Assembly (NCBI GenBank): GCA_036159995.1
Contig: JAYYEI010000038.1
Span: 1-37,643, forward strand
DNA length: 37,643 nucleotides
Source: UBA8752 sp036159995
GTDB lineage: Bacteria > Bacteroidota > Bacteroidia > Flavobacteriales_D > Sanyastnellaceae
Direction of reading: 5' to 3'
This document shows positions 34,901 through 37,643 of this stretch, in pieces. The position numbers and the translations under genes are program-made. Numbering within the stretch: the stretch's first letter is position 1; each line of letters opens with the position of its first letter. Under the pieces are notes generated by a model that saw only the letters and a program-made list of their open reading frames with translations, searched no databases and was not told where the DNA came from.

Positions 34901-35112
34901 AGGCCTACCCCTTCCGAGGGCGTGGCGTCTATCAGATGCGCGGTACCGTGCAAGAAGACTTCGGGTGCCTCAACGTGGAGGTCAAATACCTGGAGAAGCT
35001 GGACCTCCAGCCCGACCCTCGCTACGACGAAAGCGCCCCCACCAAGGTCCGTCCGAGCAGCCGTCAACACCGCCGCGTCCCGCAGGCCCGCCGCCTGCCC
35101 AACGCATCATGA
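31966..35112 (+). CDS. DnaE2-like error-prone C-family DNA polymerase
   Basis: A 1048-residue C-family polymerase, shorter than a replicative DnaE (about 1150-1200). The N-terminal PHP domain is recognisable but has lost its metal ligands: the usual HxH is NTH (4-6) and TDH is TDV (36-38). The palm is intact, with GRGSGANSL, PDFDLDF (D377, D379, D381) and the third catalytic Asp in LHKFDIL (D510). Helix-hairpin-helix and fingers follow, then a DnaE-like ELLGFPLSSPFGLL and a C-terminal OB fold (about 925-1010). Its place after dinB and SRAP mirrors imuB-dnaE2 mutagenesis cassettes in other phyla, so translesion synthesis is the likely role. It converges on the receptor gene 20 bases away. Confidence 0.88.
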   Translation: MFLNTHSWFSLRYGVLRPEELLAEAQAAGVTCLALTDVHCTAGGPDFARLAPKYGVRPVLGIDFRDGTVQRYVGLARDHDGYERLCGFLSGLLHEGHAGKPSRIPDRAPALEGVVWVYPWARRAERTTDGAPRSPWQQPGGLRPDECVGVRPGELGALRLALQRDPEGTPSGRMVALHSASFRHKRDHNAHRLLRAIDRNCLLAKLPAEQVAPDTDRWLRVGEFEAAYAEFPWLTDRTAALLDACHIDFDGDLGDQEDGATHRNLRTFTGSIVEDEQLLRNLCAEGLAYRYPDPDEAILERMEYEIEVLREKEFLAYFLVNWDITSYARSKGYFHVGRGSGANSLVAYLLRITDVDPIELDLYFERFINLYRSNPPDFDLDFSWTDRDDVTRYIFDRYEHVALLGAYNTFQYRAVVRELGKVFGLPKHEIDTLAGGRFDPARLGEVERAVVRYAGVLRDFPNQISIHACGILIADRPIHRTCATFLPPKGFPTTQYDMVVAEDLALHKFDILSQRGLAKIKDALDLIAETDPDADIDIHDMKRFKADPRVQHLLREAEAIGCFYVESPAMRMLMRKLRVDDYLGLVAASSVIRPGVARSGMMKAYIERHRFPERRGDAHPILLEIMPETYGVMVYQEDVIKVAHRFAGLDLGEADVLRRGMSGKFRSREEFQKARQAFFDKAADKGHAPDMIAEVWRQVESFAGYAFAKGHSASFAVESYQSLFLKAYWPLEYMTACINNFGGFYRTEFYVHEARLLGGRIAAPCVNTGGYLAGYDPATRTLTLGFNLVKGVEGETAVRIERERHHTGPYRDLEDLVRRTGIGLEQLLTVIRIGGLRWTGRSKQQLQWEAHFLLGHLPKQAPAADLFREAETTEHRTHLRTLPALEGGSGEDAYDEIELLGFPLSSPFGLLTAEAQRAAEGAMPARALPEHIGREVTIAGYLVTVKETGTVKGDRMLFGCFVDREGQWIDTVHFPPVAKAYPFRGRGVYQMRGTVQEDFGCLNVEVKYLEKLDLQPDPRYDESAPTKVRPSSRQHRRVPQARRLPNAS

Positions 35113-35131
35113 CGTCCGAAGAAAAAGAGAA

Positions 35132-37510
35132 TCAGCGGCCAACGGCCCACCGCACACCTGCGTAGATGGTGCGTCCGAAAATCGGAGCATACACGATCGC
35201 CGCGTCGAACAGCGGATCGTCTCCGATGGGCCCCGCTGACACCGTCTGTACCTCACCCGGAGCCGTGTCGTAATCAATGCCGATAATCGGCTCGGCCTGG
35301 CGGTAATCCGTCACATTCTCGACCCCGACATAAATCTGCTGGCCTTCGGCAAAGTCGCGGCTAATCTGAACGTTGCCCGTCACGAACGTCGGCGCCTCAG
35401 AAGGCCGGACGTAACGCGGGTCCACGATGTCGTTCTCAAAGGTCCACGGCAGGCGCTGCGGCCCGGTGACCTGGAATGTCACGTCTGCCCGCCACATGCG
35501 GCCCTTCGCGTCCGGACGCGAACCGTACGCCACCGTCGTGAAGCCCCGATGTTGTGCCACAAACGGATCTTGCCTGTATCCGGAGAAGTCCCCGTAATCG
35601 CTGCTCGCGTCCACCCAACGGTAGGCCAGCGTGATGTCCAGGCGCTTCGTCCAATCCCACCAGAACTCAGCCTGCACACTCCGCGACTGGCTCCTTCCCT
35701 GGCGGATGGTCGCCTCCCCCGGCGTATCCAGATCCACGAAGACCCGGTTGCTGAAGTCGACGCGGTAGCCATCGAGGTTGAAGCTCGCATCCCGGTACCC
35801 CAAGGAGAACTTGGACAGCAGGTTCAACCCCAGGTTCCAGCTCTCCTCTGGCTGCAATCCCCGGAACGGATCCGCCGCACCCGACTCCGGGAAGATCCAC
35901 GTGCGGTTCGACGCCCAGACTCCAGCGAACTCCGCCAACGGCACGGACGTACGCCAGCCCTTGCCCGCTGCCGCCTTCAGCGAAATCGCATCGGACACCG
36001 ACCACCGGGCATTCAAGCGGGGGGTGACAAACACCCCGAATGTGTCGTGCACATCCGACCGAAGCCCGAGGATCACATCCCAACGCTCCCGCTTGACCGT
36101 CCACTCAGCAAACGCTCCGACCGTGGCCTCTTCACGGCGCACCGTCGCACTGCCACCCGGCACGGGGAAAGTGCCATCCTGAATCAGGGCCTGGTCATAC
36201 CGGTCGGCTTTGGTGGACAGACCCACCACCAAATCGTCCCCACGCCCCGTCTTCATCTGGTGAAGCAGGTTCAGTCGGACAAACTGCTGGTCGGCGATGT
36301 AACTCCGGTACGGACCGAAAGACAGCGTCTGATCGTGGCTCCCCAAGGTCAACTGGCTGCCCAGGCTTCGGCCATCGTCGCCGGGAAAGACATAGCCCGT
36401 TTTTGCAGTGGCCACCACACGATTGACCGCCTGGTCCGCCATCCACAAACCATTCGTGCCAGCATCAAGCAGAGGCAATTGACCCGATTCCTTCTCCTGG
36501 GTCACCGCCGTGACGGCATACTCTCCGCGCAGTCCTCGATCTCCGGTGTACTCCCACTCCGAGCGAAGGACGATGTCCTTCGACAACGCGTTGTCTTGAA
36601 AGCCGTCTGAGTTACGATCATTGATCCGGTCAGCCCATTCCACATGAGTCAACAACGCTGTCTTCCACTTTCGGGACACAGCGTGGCGACTGACGGTATT
36701 GAGCTCAAATCGGCCTGCCTCATTCAAGAATCCATTGACAATGAGCTTATCCTGGATATCGGCGTCGCGCAGCGAAACATTGATCTGTCCCGTCATGCTC
36801 TCATGGCCGAGGGTCACCGATCCCGCCCCCTTGCCAATGTGGATCTGATCGACCCATTCGCCCGGGATGAATTTCATGCCCTGCAGGATGTTCAGCCCGC
36901 GTGCACCGGGCTGGTTGTCGAACATGATCTGGGTGTACTTGCCGTCGAGGCCCAGCATCCGAATCTGCTTGGTGCCCGTCACAGCGTCCGTGAAACTGGC
37001 GTCCACCGCAGCGTTGGTCTCAAAGGCCTCGCTCAGATTGCAGCACGCTGCCCGGCACAACTCATCCCGGCCGAGCGATTGGACAACCAACGGGTCTAGA
37101 AGACTCACGGACGTCGTCGGGCCCTTGGTCACGACCTGAGCCTCTTTGAGTTGGAATCCCTCTCCCAGCGGAATCTCCACATAAGACTGTCCGATGAACG
37201 GCAGTTCCACCGTCGTCATTCCGATGAAGCTGGCCACCAGCGTATCCCCCTCCACGCCGTCAAGCCGGAAGAACCCGTGGGCATCCGTGGCCGTGCCCTG
37301 CCCCGTGCTCTTCCAAACGACATAGGCACCCGGCAGAGGCAACCAGTTCTCCTCTTCCCGCCCCTCGCCTGGGCCGGGGTCATGCCCGGTATGATCGACC
37401 TTGTCCTTCGAAAACACCTTGCCCTTGACGGTCACCATTTTCTGCGCGGACACCGTCAGCGTCCCCAGCACCGCAACCGCGGCCAGTAGCAATGAAATCG
37501 TGCGGGGCAT
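35132..37510 (-). CDS. TonB-dependent receptor with Cys cluster, probably metal related
   Basis: A 792-residue outer-membrane receptor. Residues 1-22 are a signal peptide (ending SAQ). A carboxypeptidase-regulatory-like beta domain follows (about 26-120, PLPGAYVVWKSTGQGTATDAHGFFRL) and contains a His/Gly/Glu-rich insertion (HTGHDPGPGEGREEE). The plug has the unusual LCRAACCNLSEAFETN (C152, C156, C157), then TDAVTGTKQIRMLGLDGKYTQI and NILQGMKFIPGEWVDQIHIGKGAGSVTLGHESMTGQI. The C-terminal 550 residues are barrel strands. In Bacteroidota the CCNLSE type of receptor is often found with heavy-metal genes; a copper or similar substrate is inferred, not shown. Its ATG overlaps the stop of the upstream gene by one base (TGATG). 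Confidence 0.88.
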   Translation of the reverse strand: MPRTISLLLAAVAVLGTLTVSAQKMVTVKGKVFSKDKVDHTGHDPGPGEGREEENWLPLPGAYVVWKSTGQGTATDAHGFFRLDGVEGDTLVASFIGMTTVELPFIGQSYVEIPLGEGFQLKEAQVVTKGPTTSVSLLDPLVVQSLGRDELCRAACCNLSEAFETNAAVDASFTDAVTGTKQIRMLGLDGKYTQIMFDNQPGARGLNILQGMKFIPGEWVDQIHIGKGAGSVTLGHESMTGQINVSLRDADIQDKLIVNGFLNEAGRFELNTVSRHAVSRKWKTALLTHVEWADRINDRNSDGFQDNALSKDIVLRSEWEYTGDRGLRGEYAVTAVTQEKESGQLPLLDAGTNGLWMADQAVNRVVATAKTGYVFPGDDGRSLGSQLTLGSHDQTLSFGPYRSYIADQQFVRLNLLHQMKTGRGDDLVVGLSTKADRYDQALIQDGTFPVPGGSATVRREEATVGAFAEWTVKRERWDVILGLRSDVHDTFGVFVTPRLNARWSVSDAISLKAAAGKGWRTSVPLAEFAGVWASNRTWIFPESGAADPFRGLQPEESWNLGLNLLSKFSLGYRDASFNLDGYRVDFSNRVFVDLDTPGEATIRQGRSQSRSVQAEFWWDWTKRLDITLAYRWVDASSDYGDFSGYRQDPFVAQHRGFTTVAYGSRPDAKGRMWRADVTFQVTGPQRLPWTFENDIVDPRYVRPSEAPTFVTGNVQISRDFAEGQQIYVGVENVTDYRQAEPIIGIDYDTAPGEVQTVSAGPIGDDPLFDAAIVYAPIFGRTIYAGVRWAVGR

Positions 37511-37641
37511 CAGCGACGGTCGTCGTCGTCCTGTTCTGAATGCTTCTCACGATCCGAGCACCCCTGACAACCTGAACGATAAAGACAACACTCCGCCAGG
37601 CCATTGTACGCCTCATCGGTGGCCGTATAGAGGTCGGTGTC
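37510..37641 (-). CDS. C-terminal tail of an unidentified Cys-rich protein, cut by window edge
   Basis: This frame enters from the right edge and ends with TGA at 37512-37510, sharing its last base with the ATG of the TonB receptor gene. The 43 visible residues include EAYNGLAECCLYRSGCQGC, giving a CC-x5-C-x2-C pattern, followed by a charged tail ending in a run of four Asp and two Arg. I do not recognise the family. The Cys spacing would suit metal binding, which agrees with the Cys cluster in the coupled receptor, but this is only suggestive. Confidence 0.55.
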   Translation of the reverse strand, partial: DTDLYTATDEAYNGLAECCLYRSGCQGCSDREKHSEQDDDDRR

Positions 37642-37643
37642 GT

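Overview
The window is high-GC DNA from a member of the Bacteroidota, probably a marine or freshwater Flavobacteriales-like lineage. Several things point this way: outer-membrane TonB-dependent receptors of Bacteroidota type, a DUF4286 protein next to rsmA, a DUF6150 repeat protein, a surface protein opening with the Bacteroidota 'YQAVARD' module, an XRE-S24 (LexA-like) regulator, a bacilliredoxin, and promoters resembling the Bacteroidota TAnnTTTG element. The species cannot be named from the sequence. Genes are packed tightly, no gap exceeds 300 bases, and I found no tRNA, rRNA, CRISPR array or insertion sequence.

Layout. Bases 1-844 hold the 3' part of a heme A synthase gene, which converges on a YhhN-family membrane protein (804-1577, minus). 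Bases 1682-5654 (minus) encode a very repetitive coiled-coil surface protein followed by a small secreted protein with a dockerin-like tail. Bases 5769-16172 are mostly housekeeping: DUF4286, rsmA, fbp, a BtuB-like TonB receptor, mfd, truB, queA and an exported thioredoxin-like protein. Bases 16241-21106 hold an acyl-CoA carboxylase beta subunit (minus) and, divergent from it, aspS, a bacilliredoxin and trpS. Bases 21122-26206 (minus) hold a DUF6150 repeat protein and a translationally coupled pair of exported amidohydrolase-fold proteins. Only one of their three amidohydrolase domains keeps the metal ligands.

Bases 26313-35112 look like a DNA-damage island. It holds nfu with a LexA-like XRE-S24 regulator, then a secreted metalloprotease-like protein, then a compact dinB / SRAP (YedK-like) / DnaE2-like polymerase operon. 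A 23-bp near-perfect palindrome sits just upstream of dinB, where a repressor would bind. The last block (35132-37643, minus) is a TonB-dependent receptor with a Cys cluster in its plug, probably metal related, preceded by the tail of a Cys-rich protein cut by the window edge.

The most notable signals are: (1) the palindromic operator before the dinB-SRAP-dnaE2 operon; (2) a recurrent TAnnTTTG-like element placed only 4-5 bases before the start codon of seven genes, which suggests leaderless transcription; (3) the degenerate amidohydrolase pair; (4) dockerin-like C-terminal tails on two unrelated secreted proteins. No wholly unknown multigene system could be demonstrated.
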